Part shown: positions 41,890 through 50,697 of the stretch, piece after piece
Layout: every line of letters starts with the position of its first letter
Numbering within the stretch: the stretch's first letter is position 1
Source of the DNA: Streptomyces lydicus
GTDB taxonomy: Bacteria; Actinomycetota; Actinomycetes; Streptomycetales; Streptomycetaceae
Assembly: GCF_004125265.1 (NCBI RefSeq)
Contig: NZ_RDTE01000003.1
Location: 3,348,001-3,412,000, forward strand
Direction of reading: 5' to 3'
Length of the DNA: 64,000 nt
Translations under genes and position numbers: made by a program
Notes under the pieces: model-generated
The model's database searches: none
Told to the model about the DNA's origin: nothing
What the model saw: only the letters and a program-made list of their open reading frames with translations

Positions 41890-43383
41890 CTACTCGATGA
41901 CTCGCGGCGCCACATTACGTTGCGGAGTCCACGTCTCTTCGTCCTCGATCAGGTAATCAGGGCGCTGCTTGGTGGTGCGCTCCTTCTCTCCCTTGCCATT
42001 CCCCTTGGCTCCAGGAGCGCCTGCCATCCCCTGGCCGGCCTTCGTACCCCCACGGCTGCGGTGCAGCCCGGAGCCACCCTGCTTGGTGCCACCCGTGGGC
42101 ATGCCCGGCCTACCGGCCATGCCGCCAGGGGTACGGGCCTGCGCACCGCTGCGCCCAGCAGCACCACCGCGACCGGCGCCGCCTCCGGCTCCGCCACCCA
42201 TGCCGCCGCCGGGCATGCCCGCACGCCCCGCTCCGGATCCGCCGGGCATACCCGCACGGCCCGCTCCGGATCGGCCGCCCATGGCCCCGCCGCGGCTACC
42301 GCCGCCGGGCCCCACGGAACCGCCGCCCTTACCAGGCATGACGGGCATCACTCCACCGGGCATGCCGGCCGAACTACCGCCACCCCCACCGGAGACGTGG
42401 CCACCTCCGCTGATGGAAGGGCCGGGTGTCGTCGGGTGGGCCGGCGTCAAGGTGCCGTTGTGCAGGCCATCGAGGCCCGTCCGCACGGGAGGAGACGACG
42501 GGCTGATGTGCCCATTACCTGGATCGAACGGCGCGCTCGGGCCGCTCGGCGCGTGCGGGGAGAGTTTGGACGGCTTGACGCGCGGACCGCCGGGAGTCGG
42601 CATGTTGACGGGAGCCGGGTGCGCAGGCTGCCTCGGCTCTGTCGGCCAGTCGTGGCCAGATCCGGGCGGGGGGCCGATGCCATCGGAAACACCCGGGTGG
42701 TTCTGTCGGTAATTGTTCGCCAGCTCTTCCATGACGATGACCGCTTCGACCTGACGCTCTTTGCTCAGAGACAAACTGTCCCGGTTGAGCTCAAGCGCCA
42801 TCTTGGCGTCCATCTTCGGGTTGGCCATGTCCTTATGGAACTGAGCGTCATCGCCGTCTTTGCCATTGGTGTCGAAGAATCCCTCGACGTCTCCGGCATC
42901 CTCGATCTTCGACATGGCCGTCTTGGCTTCACGCAGGCTGTGCGAAATACTGCCCTTCGCCCCAGACCCGCGGCTTCCGATGAGGGCAGCCTCAACGTTC
43001 CGCGCATGACCATAGGTCCGGTCGATCCTGGACAGAACCTTTTGCGATTCCCGCCGGAAGGCATCCGCCGCGGCGCCATGCCAGTGCGCCGAGGCGTGGT
43101 CGACAGCGTCCATGAACGCCTTGCGGATTCCGCCGCGCCCGTCTTCACCTGCAAGCTGGTCGGCCGACGCGCGCCAGTGACCGCCCGCACTCTCAATGGC
43201 GTCCGGGTGGGAACTCTTGACCATCGCCCGGAGCGCGTCGAGCCCGTGGTGATGGAAGTCTGAATCGGACTTCGGAATAACCTTGTGCGAACCGAACTCT
43301 TCTTTGATCTGCTCTTTTCGGTTCTTTTCTTCGATTTGCTTCCCGTAGGCTTCGGTGCCGTCGGTCATGGGCCCGTCGGTCAT
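41890..43383 (-). CDS. WXG-domain, glycine/proline-rich ESX substrate-like protein
   Basis: 497 aa. The N-terminal ~200 residues form a helical WXG100/PPE-like domain with a W-x-G turn (DHASAHWHGAAADAFRRE). A Pro-rich middle (~230-330) follows, then a Gly/Met-rich low-complexity region with repeats such as GRAGMPGGSGAGRAGMPGGG, ending in acidic-aromatic EDEETWTPQRNVAPRVIE. No signal peptide. This architecture is typical of large ESX-secreted proteins; such Streptomyces proteins are often misnamed because of their low-complexity tails. It lies 44 bp downstream of the WXG100-like gene. Cargo status is inferred. Confidence 0.78.
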   Translation of the reverse strand: MTDGPMTDGTEAYGKQIEEKNRKEQIKEEFGSHKVIPKSDSDFHHHGLDALRAMVKSSHPDAIESAGGHWRASADQLAGEDGRGGIRKAFMDAVDHASAHWHGAAADAFRRESQKVLSRIDRTYGHARNVEAALIGSRGSGAKGSISHSLREAKTAMSKIEDAGDVEGFFDTNGKDGDDAQFHKDMANPKMDAKMALELNRDSLSLSKERQVEAVIVMEELANNYRQNHPGVSDGIGPPPGSGHDWPTEPRQPAHPAPVNMPTPGGPRVKPSKLSPHAPSGPSAPFDPGNGHISPSSPPVRTGLDGLHNGTLTPAHPTTPGPSISGGGHVSGGGGGSSAGMPGGVMPVMPGKGGGSVGPGGGSRGGAMGGRSGAGRAGMPGGSGAGRAGMPGGGMGGGAGGGAGRGGAAGRSGAQARTPGGMAGRPGMPTGGTKQGGSGLHRSRGGTKAGQGMAGAPGAKGNGKGEKERTTKQRPDYLIEDEETWTPQRNVAPRVIE

Positions 43384-43427
43384 GGCCTCCCCCTGATCGT
43401 CAGTCTGGCGTTCGTTCTACTGTGGAC

Positions 43428-43745
43428 TCAGCCGCTTTGCCGCATGGACGCCTTGGTCTCGTGCTCCTGGTCCTCGTACGCGCCCCGGCTGCGCTCGGTC
43501 TTGTCCCCGAACTCCGTGATGAGTTTGTGGAGCGCAGTGATCACCTGGGACATGTACTCCTGCATCTTGTCGTGCGACGCAGAAATCGATTCGGCTTCAT
43601 TGAAGTTGGAGCCGAACGCCGACTTCGGGATGTGGGTGCTGTACCTCATCTTCTGACTGGGCTCGTCCATGTCGCCGCGAAGCTGCTTCAGTTTGCGCAC
43701 GACGCTGTCGAGCTCGTCGAGGTTGACCCTGAACTGCTCACCCAC
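43428..43745 (-). CDS. WXG100 family-like small protein
   Basis: About 105 aa and all-helical. LDELDSVVRKLKQLRGDMDE and HDKMQEYMSQVITALHKLI are two amphipathic helices flanking a loop, as in ESAT-6/CFP-10. The W-x-G itself is not present; the turn reads KSAFGSNFNE. The GTG at 43745 (MGEQFRVNL...) is chosen because GGGGGAG lies 10 nt upstream and the length matches the family; GTG 43754 and a start at 43775 are alternatives. First gene of the ESX-associated cluster. A small hairpin (GTGTGC/GCACAC, 43863-43880) lies in its upstream region. Confidence 0.72.
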   Translation of the reverse strand: MGEQFRVNLDELDSVVRKLKQLRGDMDEPSQKMRYSTHIPKSAFGSNFNEAESISASHDKMQEYMSQVITALHKLITEFGDKTERSRGAYEDQEHETKASMRQSG

Positions 43746-43862
43746 TGGTTCCACTCCCCCGTTGGCCCATCTCACAGACCGGCGAAGCCTGCGGTATGGG
43801 CAGCGTAAAGACTGTCAAGACTAGGGAGTTGGGGTCTTCGTTGCAAGATCGAATGTCGGGAT

Positions 43863-43880
43863 GTGTGCGATTTAGCACAC
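43863..43880. repeat. Inverted repeat upstream of the ESX-associated cluster
   Basis: GTGTGC (43863-43868) and GCACAC (43875-43880) flank GATTTA. It could be an operator for the WXG gene promoter; the region is notably AT-richer than its neighbours. Confidence 0.35.
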
Positions 43881-43941
43881 GATGCGACCGAAGTTTGTCG
43901 AAGGGTTGTTACCTGCCTAGCGCAACTCTTCCGGGGCCCAG

Positions 43942-45408
43942 TCATGCCCGCAGAGAAGCGAGTTCGACGACCGTGACATCCGGTGGTGCCCCCACCCGGA
44001 CCGGTGGTCCCCAGGCGCCCACGCCGCGGGTGACGTAGAGCTGGGTGTCGCCGTAGCGCTCCAGGCCGGCGACGGTGGGGTTGGTGGCGTCGGCGAGGTA
44101 GGCGAAGGGCCACATCTGGCCGCCGTGGGTGTGGCCGGAGAGCTGGAGGTCCACGCCGAACCGCACGGTGTCGTGAATGGTGACCGGCTGATGGGCCATC
44201 AGGACGACGGCGCGGGAGGGATCCCGCCCGCTCAGGGCCGCGTCGTAGTCCGGGCCCGTGTGCTCGGTCTGGCCCGCGATGTCGTTGACGCCTGCGAGAT
44301 CGAAACCGGGCAATTCCGTACGTGCATTTTCCAGTGGGTGTACGCCCAATTCACGTACGTGGTCGACCCATTGGGCCGCGCCCGAGTAATACTCGTGATT
44401 TCCCGTGACGAAATACGCTCCGAATCGAGAGCGTAGATCGCGCAGCGGTTCGGCGGCCGGGGCGAGGTCCGTGACGTTGCCGTCGACCAGGTCGCCGACG
44501 ATGGCCACCAGGTCGGGGGCGGTGCGGTTGATGACCTCGACGACCCGCTGGGTGTGGGCGCGGCCGAGGATCGGGCCCAGGTGGATATCGCTGACGACGG
44601 CGATCCGGAAACCGTGGGCGGCGCGGGGCAGTTTGGTCAGGGGGATGGTGACGCGCTTCACGGCCGGGCCGCGCAGGGTGGTCACGGTGCCGTAGCCGAC
44701 GGTGGCCGTGGCGGCGAGGGTGGCGCCGGCGGCGACCGCCCGGGCGAGGAAGAGCCGGCGGGGCGGCACGGCGAGCGGAGGCAGGGCGGGGGTGCCGGGC
44801 GGCAGGAGCGTCGGCGCGGAGGAAGGGGAGGGAGAGGGAGAGGGAGAGGGGGAGGGGGAGGGGGAGGATGAGGGGGAGGGAGAGATATCCGGTGGCGGGC
44901 CCGCGTCCGATGGCGTTCCGGTGTCCGGCTGAGCTCCCTCATCCGGCGGATCCCCGATGCCCGGAGGCGTCCCCGCGTCCGGCGGTGTCCCCGCGTCCAA
45001 CCCCGTCCCCGCGTCCGGCGGCGCCCCCGCCCCCGACCGAGCCCCGGCGCCCAACGCCGTCCCAGTCCCCGACCCCGTCCCCCCACCCGCCTCCTCCTCG
45101 CGGAGTACGCGGAGCCCGGCCGCGCGGACCGCCTCGCCCACCAGCAGGGCCAGTGTGAGATAGAGCACCAGTGCCAGCCAGAGGAAGCCGGGCCAGGCGA
45201 GTGCCTGCTGGAGAGGGAAGGGGGCGCCGGCGCGGGCGGACAGCAGGGCGGCGAGGGCGGTCAGGGGGAGGACGAAGGCCGCGACCGTGCCCATGTGGCG
45301 GAGGCGGCTGCCAGGCGTGGTGGTGTCGCGGACGAGCCGGCACCACAAGTAGCGGTGCACGCCGAAGAACAGTCCGAGGACCGGGACCACGATCAGGGCG
45401 AAGATCAC
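43942..45408 (-). CDS. Membrane-anchored metallophosphoesterase
   Basis: 488 aa. Three to four N-terminal TM segments (starting MIFALIVVPVLGLFFGVHRY) are followed by a ~100-aa low-complexity linker. The linker comprises D-A-G-T-P-P repeats and a Ser-Pro run encoded by GGGAGA/GGGGGA hexamers (44820-44885). A further hydrophobic segment and a calcineurin-like domain follow, with SDIHLGP, GDLVDG, GNHEYYSG and SGHTHGGQMW metal ligands. It hydrolyses a phosphoester at the membrane, YkuE/UDP-diacylglucosamine-hydrolase-like; substrate unknown. Linker length is likely to vary between strains. Confidence 0.88.
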   Translation of the reverse strand: MIFALIVVPVLGLFFGVHRYLWCRLVRDTTTPGSRLRHMGTVAAFVLPLTALAALLSARAGAPFPLQQALAWPGFLWLALVLYLTLALLVGEAVRAAGLRVLREEEAGGGTGSGTGTALGAGARSGAGAPPDAGTGLDAGTPPDAGTPPGIGDPPDEGAQPDTGTPSDAGPPPDISPSPSSSPSPSPSPSPSPSPSSAPTLLPPGTPALPPLAVPPRRLFLARAVAAGATLAATATVGYGTVTTLRGPAVKRVTIPLTKLPRAAHGFRIAVVSDIHLGPILGRAHTQRVVEVINRTAPDLVAIVGDLVDGNVTDLAPAAEPLRDLRSRFGAYFVTGNHEYYSGAAQWVDHVRELGVHPLENARTELPGFDLAGVNDIAGQTEHTGPDYDAALSGRDPSRAVVLMAHQPVTIHDTVRFGVDLQLSGHTHGGQMWPFAYLADATNPTVAGLERYGDTQLYVTRGVGAWGPPVRVGAPPDVTVVELASLRA

Positions 45409-45430
45409 GGCGGCTGCCCCTGCCGGTGGG

Positions 45431-45721
45431 TCAGGAGGCGGTCGAGGAGGGGGCGGAGGGCTGGTCGGGCGTGCCCTGTGCGGCCTCGCGGCGCAGGGCC
45501 CGTACGCCGCGGAACCCGATCACGCCGATCGCCGTCCCCAAGAGAAAGGAAGCCACCGCGAGCAGCAGATGCACCCAGAAGTAGGCCGTCGGGTCACCTG
45601 CGGCGTCGAAGGCGAGACCGCTCCCGTCCTTCGAGAGATTTTTGACGAAAGTGATCCAGATGAACCAGCTCCACACCCCGAAGGCGAGCAGGAACCAGGA
45701 CACGGGGCGAGAGAGCTTCAT
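45431..45721 (-). CDS. Small two-TM membrane protein
   Basis: 96 aa. TM1 is in RPVSWFLLAFGVWSWFIWIT and TM2 in FWVHLLLAVASFLLGTAIGV, separated by a short loop (KNLSKDGSGLAFDAAGDP), with a charged C-terminal tail. Conserved hypothetical in the genus; no known function. It diverges from the D,D-carboxypeptidase gene and is 22 bp upstream of the metallophosphoesterase gene on the same strand, so they may be co-transcribed. Confidence 0.8.
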   Translation of the reverse strand: MKLSRPVSWFLLAFGVWSWFIWITFVKNLSKDGSGLAFDAAGDPTAYFWVHLLLAVASFLLGTAIGVIGFRGVRALRREAAQGTPDQPSAPSSTAS

Positions 45722-45821
45722 ACATCCCAGTATGGGCAGCGGCTCCATCCGGCGGTCGGCAGGGGCACTCTTCCGTGGGGTGCTGTCGGCGCCGCGGGCA
45801 AAGGCGGGTACGTTCACCGAC

Positions 45822-47228
45822 GTGCCGACGACCTTCTGTGCCTCCACGGCTTCCCCGGCTTCCCCGGCCTCCCCCCTGGCCGCCACCGATCCGACCGCCC
45901 TGTCTGCTTCGGCTGCCGCGTCCGCTTCGGCTGCCCCTGCCGCATCGGGCGCCCCGGCCACATCAGCCGCTCCGACCTCATCGGCTGCCCCGTCCGCGGC
46001 CGGCAAGGCCGGTCGTGCGGCGCGCAACGGCTTCCCCCTGCGCACCGCCGCCGCGCTCGCCGCCTCCGGGCTGCTGGCCTCCCCGCTGCTGGCCGGCACC
46101 GCACACGCCGATCCCAAGGCTCCCGCGCCGCCGTCGACGATGTCGCAGATCGGCGGGGGCCGGCTGGGCACCCCCGGCGTCCAGGTGGCGCTGCGGCCCG
46201 GCGCCCCGAAGCTGCCGGGCCCGGACGCACTGACGGCCCGCTCGTGGATCGTCTCCGACGCCGAGTCCGGCAAGGTGCTGGCCGCCAAGAACCCGCACTG
46301 GCGGCTCGCTCCCGCCAGCACGCTGAAGATGCTGTTCGCCGACACGGTGATGCCCAAGTTCCCCAAGAACCAGAAGCACACGGTCAAGCCCGCCGACCTG
46401 GCCGGGATGGGCGCCGGCAGCAGCCTCGTCGGGATAAAGGAGAACCTGAGCTATACGGTCCACGACCTGTGGCTGGGCGTCTTCCTGCGGTCCGGCAACG
46501 ACGCGGTGCACACGCTCTCCGCGATGAACGGCGGGACGAAGACCACCGTCACGCAGATGCAGCAGCGGGCGAAGGAACTCAACGCCAACGACACGCATGT
46601 GGTGACCCCGGACGGCTATGACGCACCGGGCCAGGTCTCCAGCGCGTACGACCTGAGCCTGTTCGCCCGGCAGGGGCTGCGGAACGCCGACTTCCGCGAG
46701 TACTGCTCGACGGCCAGTGCGCAGTTCCCCGGTGACGAGGGCAAGGGCGGCAAACGGGCGACGTTCGGCATCCAGAACACCAACCGGCTGCTCAGCGGCG
46801 ATTACGACATCAAGCCGTACCCCGGTATCGCGGGGGTGAAGAACGGCTCCACCACCAACGCGGGGTCGACCTTCACCGGCGTGGCCCATCGCGGCGACCG
46901 CAAGCTCCTCGTCACGGTCATGAACCCGGAGAAGAAGGAGCACAACGAGGCCTACAAGGAGGCCGCCAAGCTGCTCGACTGGGGCTTCGTGGCGGCCGAC
47001 AAGGTGGACCCGGTCGGGCGGCTCGTCGGCCCCAGGAGCGAGGACGACGGCACCGGCGCCGTGAAGGCCAAGGGCAAGGGTAAGGACGCCCACGAGAGCA
47101 CGCAGGCTGCGCTGAACAGCACCGGCGGTGCGAACGGCGCGTGGACCGCGGTGGGCGTCGGCAGCGGTGTGCTGGCGCTGCTGGGCATCGTGGCGTTCGC
47201 CGTGCGCCGGCGCCGGCGACTGCCGTAG
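45822..47228 (+). CDS. D-alanyl-D-alanine carboxypeptidase (S11)
   Basis: About 468 aa. An unusual Ala/Ser/Pro-rich ~75-residue lead precedes the signal segment (FPLRTAAALAASGLLASPLL ... AHA). The penicillin-binding fold follows, with S-x-x-K (APASTLKML), S-x-N (RSGNDAVHTL) and K-[TN]-G (VKNGST; Asn where Thr is usual). A Lys-rich stalk and a C-terminal TM (VGSGVLALLGIVAFAVRR) finish the protein. It trims terminal D-Ala from peptidoglycan stem peptides. GTG 45822 is chosen since earlier starts (45732, 45780) crowd the divergent gene; the true start is uncertain. Confidence 0.87.
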   Translation: MPTTFCASTASPASPASPLAATDPTALSASAAASASAAPAASGAPATSAAPTSSAAPSAAGKAGRAARNGFPLRTAAALAASGLLASPLLAGTAHADPKAPAPPSTMSQIGGGRLGTPGVQVALRPGAPKLPGPDALTARSWIVSDAESGKVLAAKNPHWRLAPASTLKMLFADTVMPKFPKNQKHTVKPADLAGMGAGSSLVGIKENLSYTVHDLWLGVFLRSGNDAVHTLSAMNGGTKTTVTQMQQRAKELNANDTHVVTPDGYDAPGQVSSAYDLSLFARQGLRNADFREYCSTASAQFPGDEGKGGKRATFGIQNTNRLLSGDYDIKPYPGIAGVKNGSTTNAGSTFTGVAHRGDRKLLVTVMNPEKKEHNEAYKEAAKLLDWGFVAADKVDPVGRLVGPRSEDDGTGAVKAKGKGKDAHESTQAALNSTGGANGAWTAVGVGSGVLALLGIVAFAVRRRRRLP

Positions 47229-47239
47229 CTGCTGCGGGG

Positions 47240-47274
47240 CCGCCGGCCCCGTAGGTGACCTGCGGGGCCGGCGG
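47240..47274. terminator. Bidirectional terminator
   Basis: CCGCCGGCCCCG (47240-47251) and CGGGGCCGGCGG (47263-47274) form a perfect 12-bp stem with an 11-nt loop, between convergent genes ending at 47228 and 47298. Confidence 0.75.
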
Positions 47275-47297
47275 CGGGCGGATGACGCCGATGATCG

Positions 47298-48314
47298 TCA
47301 GGCGGCCCGGGGGCGCTCCTGTCCCTCCGGCCGCTCCCGCCCCGCCGGCCCGTCCGGTGCCTCCCGCCGCTCCGGCCCGTCCGGCCTGCCCGAACCCTGC
47401 GGCCCCTCCGACTCGCCCGAACCCTCCGGCCTCTCCGGCGCCTTGAGATCTCCGTCCCCCGCGCCCCGCTCCCCCTCCGTGGCCGTCCAAGAAGCGCAGT
47501 ACACCAGCAGCTTCGCGGTGAAGTTGATCCACAGCAGCAGCGCGACCGGGGTGCCGAAGGCGCCGTACATGCTCCGCGAGGCGACACCCTGGAGATAGCC
47601 GCTGAGCAGCAGCTTCAGCAGTTCGAAGCCGATCGCGCCGAGGAGGCCGGCGACCACTACGGCACGGCGCGAGGGATGGACGCCGGGGAGCCTGGTCAGT
47701 ATGTAGGCCAGCAGCAGGAAGTCCGCGAGGACGGCGATGACGAAGCCGGCCGCCGAGAGCAGGACGCTGCCGATGCCGCCCTCCGGCAGGCCGATCGCGT
47801 CCGCCACCTTGCCCACCGCGGCGGACGCGAAGGTCGAGCAGGCAAGGGAGAGCACGGCGACGCCGCCGACCCCGAGCAGCAGGACGCCGTCCCGGAGCTT
47901 GCCGAGGAAGAAGTTGGTGTTCTCGTTGTCCTTCTCCCATACGGCGCGCAGGCAGTCGCGCAGCGACTCGACCCAGCCGATGCCGGTGAGCAGCAGCGCG
48001 GCACCGGCGACCAGGCCGATGGTGGTGGCGTGGTCGACGAGTGCGGCGATGTCGAGCTGCCCCGAGATACCGGGCAGCTGCTCGGCGATCTTGCCTTCCA
48101 GGGTGTGCAGACGGGCGTCACTGAGCAGCGCGGCGCCGATCGCGGCGGCGACGGTGAGCAGCGGGAAGAGCGCGACGAAGCTGGTGAAGGTGATCGCGGC
48201 GGCGAGCCGGGTCCAGTGCACCCGGAGCATCCGCTCATAGGCACGCCAGAGGTGGGTGGTCATCAGCCAGGTGACGGCCGGTCCGATCACCGGCAGTTTG
48301 CTCAGCCAGTCCAT
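47298..48314 (-). CDS. YihY/virulence factor BrkB family membrane protein
   Basis: 338 aa with six TM segments. The family opening reads MDWLSKLPVIGPAVTWLMTT, with AAAITFTSFVALFPLLTVAA, WEKDNENTNFFLGKLRDGVL and GTPVALLLWINFTAKLLVYC. The C-terminal ~50 residues are Glu/Gly/Pro/Arg-rich. Often mislabelled RNase BN; function unknown, possibly envelope transport. GAGGGGAA precedes the ATG. The 330 bp between its start and 48643 hold tandem repeats (two copies of ACCCGTACGGGAGCGGG around 48468-48500; 17-bp units at 48586-48653) but no gene. Confidence 0.88.
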   Translation of the reverse strand: MDWLSKLPVIGPAVTWLMTTHLWRAYERMLRVHWTRLAAAITFTSFVALFPLLTVAAAIGAALLSDARLHTLEGKIAEQLPGISGQLDIAALVDHATTIGLVAGAALLLTGIGWVESLRDCLRAVWEKDNENTNFFLGKLRDGVLLLGVGGVAVLSLACSTFASAAVGKVADAIGLPEGGIGSVLLSAAGFVIAVLADFLLLAYILTRLPGVHPSRRAVVVAGLLGAIGFELLKLLLSGYLQGVASRSMYGAFGTPVALLLWINFTAKLLVYCASWTATEGERGAGDGDLKAPERPEGSGESEGPQGSGRPDGPERREAPDGPAGRERPEGQERPRAA

Positions 48315-48585
48315 GGCGTTCCCCTCGTGCGGTCCAAGGCGTCCGTTGCCCTCGTGACCTTCTGCCCGCCGGTCTGTGCAGGATGTCAGGCAACCGCACG
48401 CGCCGATCGGAAAGACGCGCGCTGACCTCCGGGTATCCCGGCAGCGGGCGACCCCGGGAGAACCCGTACGGGAGCGGGAGACCCGTACGGGAGCGGGGAC
48501 GGCGCCGCGGCAGACGCCGCGGCAGGCACCGCAGGCGACGGGGCGGCGACGGGGACGACAGGGACGGCCGTCCCGGCGGCGGGCA

Positions 48586-48653
48586 GCCGCGCTCACCAGA
48601 AAGCCGCGGTCACCAGAAAGCCGCGCTCAGCAGAAAACCACGCTCAGCAGGAA
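48586..48653. repeat. Four 17-bp tandem repeats over a gene end
   Basis: GCCGCGCTCACCAGAAA (48586) is followed at 17-bp steps by copies with one, one and five changes (48603, 48620, 48637). The stop codon of the minus-strand gene (48644-48646) is inside the last copy. Confidence 0.88.
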
Positions 48654-49228
48654 GCCGCCGGCGGCCGCGAGAGATCGGCGGCCTGGCGCGGGACGGCGGC
48701 CTTCTGCGGCCCGAAGGGGTACTCCCGCTCCAGCCGCCACACCGCGTCCGGGCCCTGCTCGTAGAGCGCGAAGCCACCGATCGTCCATGTCGCGCAGAAG
48801 TCCCTGAGCCCGGCCTGGGCGCGGTCCATGGCCGCTTCGTCGATGCCGTGGGCGACGGTCACATGCGGGTGGTACGGGAAATGCAGCTCGCGTGCGCAGG
48901 GGCCGGACGCGGCGCGGATCCGGGCCTGGAGGGCGGTGCAGCCCGTCACGCCCTCGGTGACCTTGACGTAGACGACCGGGGAGAGCGGGCGGAAGGTCCC
49001 GGTGCCTTCCAGGCGCAGCGGGAAGGGGCGGCAGCCGGCCGCGACCTCGGCGAGGTGGCGTTCGATGCCGGGCAGCTCGTCGGCGCTGACCTCCGTCGGC
49101 GGGAGGAGGGTGATGTGCGTGGGGATGCCGGGTGCGGCCAGGTCCCCGAAGCCCGCGCGCTTCCTCTGGAGGAAGCTGCCGTACGGCTCCGGGACCGCGA
49201 TCGAAACGCCCAGCGTTACGGTCCCCAC
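48644..49228 (-). CDS. 2'-5' RNA ligase family protein
   Basis: 194 aa with the two H-x-T motifs of the 2H phosphoesterase fold: GIPTHITLLPPTEV (residue ~38) and FPYHPHVTVAHG (residue ~120). It also has RLEGTGTFRPLSPVVYVKV. Family members hydrolyse cyclic phosphodiester bonds in RNA or nucleotides; the substrate here is unknown. The GTG start follows GGAGGGAG. The last residues (RPPAASC) run into a 17-bp tandem repeat that contains the stop. Confidence 0.88.
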   Translation of the reverse strand: MGTVTLGVSIAVPEPYGSFLQRKRAGFGDLAAPGIPTHITLLPPTEVSADELPGIERHLAEVAAGCRPFPLRLEGTGTFRPLSPVVYVKVTEGVTGCTALQARIRAASGPCARELHFPYHPHVTVAHGIDEAAMDRAQAGLRDFCATWTIGGFALYEQGPDAVWRLEREYPFGPQKAAVPRQAADLSRPPAASC

Positions 49229-49338
49229 TGCGTTCTCCCTCCTGACGTATGTGCGGCGCGCTCGCGCACCCTCTTAGTGTGCCGGGTGCGCGCCCTTCCC
49301 GGGGAGCGTCCTCGGCCGTCTTGTACGCAGGCACAAGA

Positions 49339-49356
49339 GCCCCCACGGGTGGGGGC
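49339..49356. terminator. Terminator downstream of trpS
   Basis: GCCCCCA (49339-49345) and TGGGGGC (49350-49356) with a 4-nt loop, 77 bp past the trpS stop on the minus strand. Confidence 0.6.
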
Positions 49357-49432
49357 CCCTGGTCCGGTGGCATCCGCGCGGCCCGGAGCGGCCCGCCGAA
49401 GGGGCACCCCGGGCCGTGCGCCGACGGTCGCC

Positions 49433-50443
49433 TCAGTGCTTGGCCGGCAGGAATCCGAGCCGGTCATAGGTGGTGGCGAGGGTCTCGGCGGCGACCCCGC
49501 GGGCCTTTTCCGCGCCCTTGGCCAGGATCGCGTCCAGCGTCTCGGGGTCGTCGAGGTATTCCTGGGTGCGGTTGCGGAACGGTGTGACGAAATCGACCAT
49601 CACCCCGGCGAGATCCGTCTTCAGCGCGCCGTACATCTTTCCCTCGTAGGACCGCTCCAGGTCCGGTACGGAGGTGCCGGTGAGCGTGGAGAGGATCGAC
49701 AGGAGGTTGCTGACGCCCGGCTTGGCCTCGCGGTCGAAGCGGATGACCGTCTCGGTGTCCGTCACCGCGCTCTTGACCTTCTTCGCGGTGACCTTGGGGT
49801 CGTCGAGCAGGTCGACGATGCCCTTGGGCGAGGAGGCGGACTTGCTCATCTTGATCGACGGGTCCTGAAGATCGAAGATCTTCGCCGTCTCCTTGACGAT
49901 GTACGGGTTGGGGATCGTGAAGGTGTCGCCGAAGCGGCCGTTGAAGCGGTCCGCGAGGTCGCGGGTGAGCTCCAGGTGCTGGCGCTGGTCCTCGCCGACC
50001 GGGACCTGGTCGGCCTGGTAGAGGAGGATGTCGGCGACCATCAGCACGGGGTACGTGAACAGGCCGACCGTCGTGCCCTCCGTGCCCTGCTTGGCGGACT
50101 TGTCCTTGAACTGGGTCATCCGCGACGCCTCGCCGAAGCCGGTGACGCAGTTCATGACCCAGGCGAGCTGGGCGTGCTCGGGCACATGGCTCTGGACGAA
50201 GAGCGTGCAGCGCTCCGGGTCGAGACCCGCCGCCAGCAGCTGGGCGACCGCGATCCGGGTGTTGCGGCGCAGCTCCGCCGGGTCCTGCGGGACGGTGATC
50301 GCGTGCAGGTCGACCACCATGTAGAAGGCGTCGTGGGACTCCTGCAGGGCCACCCACTGGCGCACCGCGCCGAGGTAGTTGCCGAGGTGGAAGGAGCCGG
50401 CGGTGGGCTGAATGCCGGAGAGCACGCGCGGACGATGCTGCAT
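49433..50443 (-). CDS. trpS: Tryptophanyl-tRNA synthetase
   Basis: 336 aa. Class I motifs are present: HIGH-equivalent SFHLGNYLGAVRQW near the N-terminus and KMSKS in PSIKMSKSASSPKG. The tryptophan/ATP pocket is seen in YMVVDLHAIT and GEDQRQHLELTRDLADRFN. It charges tRNA-Trp. The ATG at 50443 gives MQHRPRVLSGIQPT, the family N-terminus, behind GGGGAA. An upstream ATG at 50500 would add 19 residues without a site. No T-box-like leader was recognised. Confidence 0.95.
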   Translation of the reverse strand: MQHRPRVLSGIQPTAGSFHLGNYLGAVRQWVALQESHDAFYMVVDLHAITVPQDPAELRRNTRIAVAQLLAAGLDPERCTLFVQSHVPEHAQLAWVMNCVTGFGEASRMTQFKDKSAKQGTEGTTVGLFTYPVLMVADILLYQADQVPVGEDQRQHLELTRDLADRFNGRFGDTFTIPNPYIVKETAKIFDLQDPSIKMSKSASSPKGIVDLLDDPKVTAKKVKSAVTDTETVIRFDREAKPGVSNLLSILSTLTGTSVPDLERSYEGKMYGALKTDLAGVMVDFVTPFRNRTQEYLDDPETLDAILAKGAEKARGVAAETLATTYDRLGFLPAKH

Positions 50444-50697
50444 GGCGGAGCCATTCCCCTGGGGCTGGTGGTGGGCGACGGATGGGCGATCGAGGGCCAT
50501 GGCACCGATTGTCTCAGGTCGGCACGGGGGCCAGGGCGCATGGTGGCGCGTGATGGCGCAAGCCGGCGGCAGGGGCGCGCGGACGGGGCGGCCGCGGCTT
50601 GCGGCGGCGCGGCGGTGGCCTGTTCGGGGCGGGCGGGAGCTGGGATCGTGGGCCGTGCGTCGTGGTCCGCGCCGTGCGGGCCTGTGCACCGCCCCAG

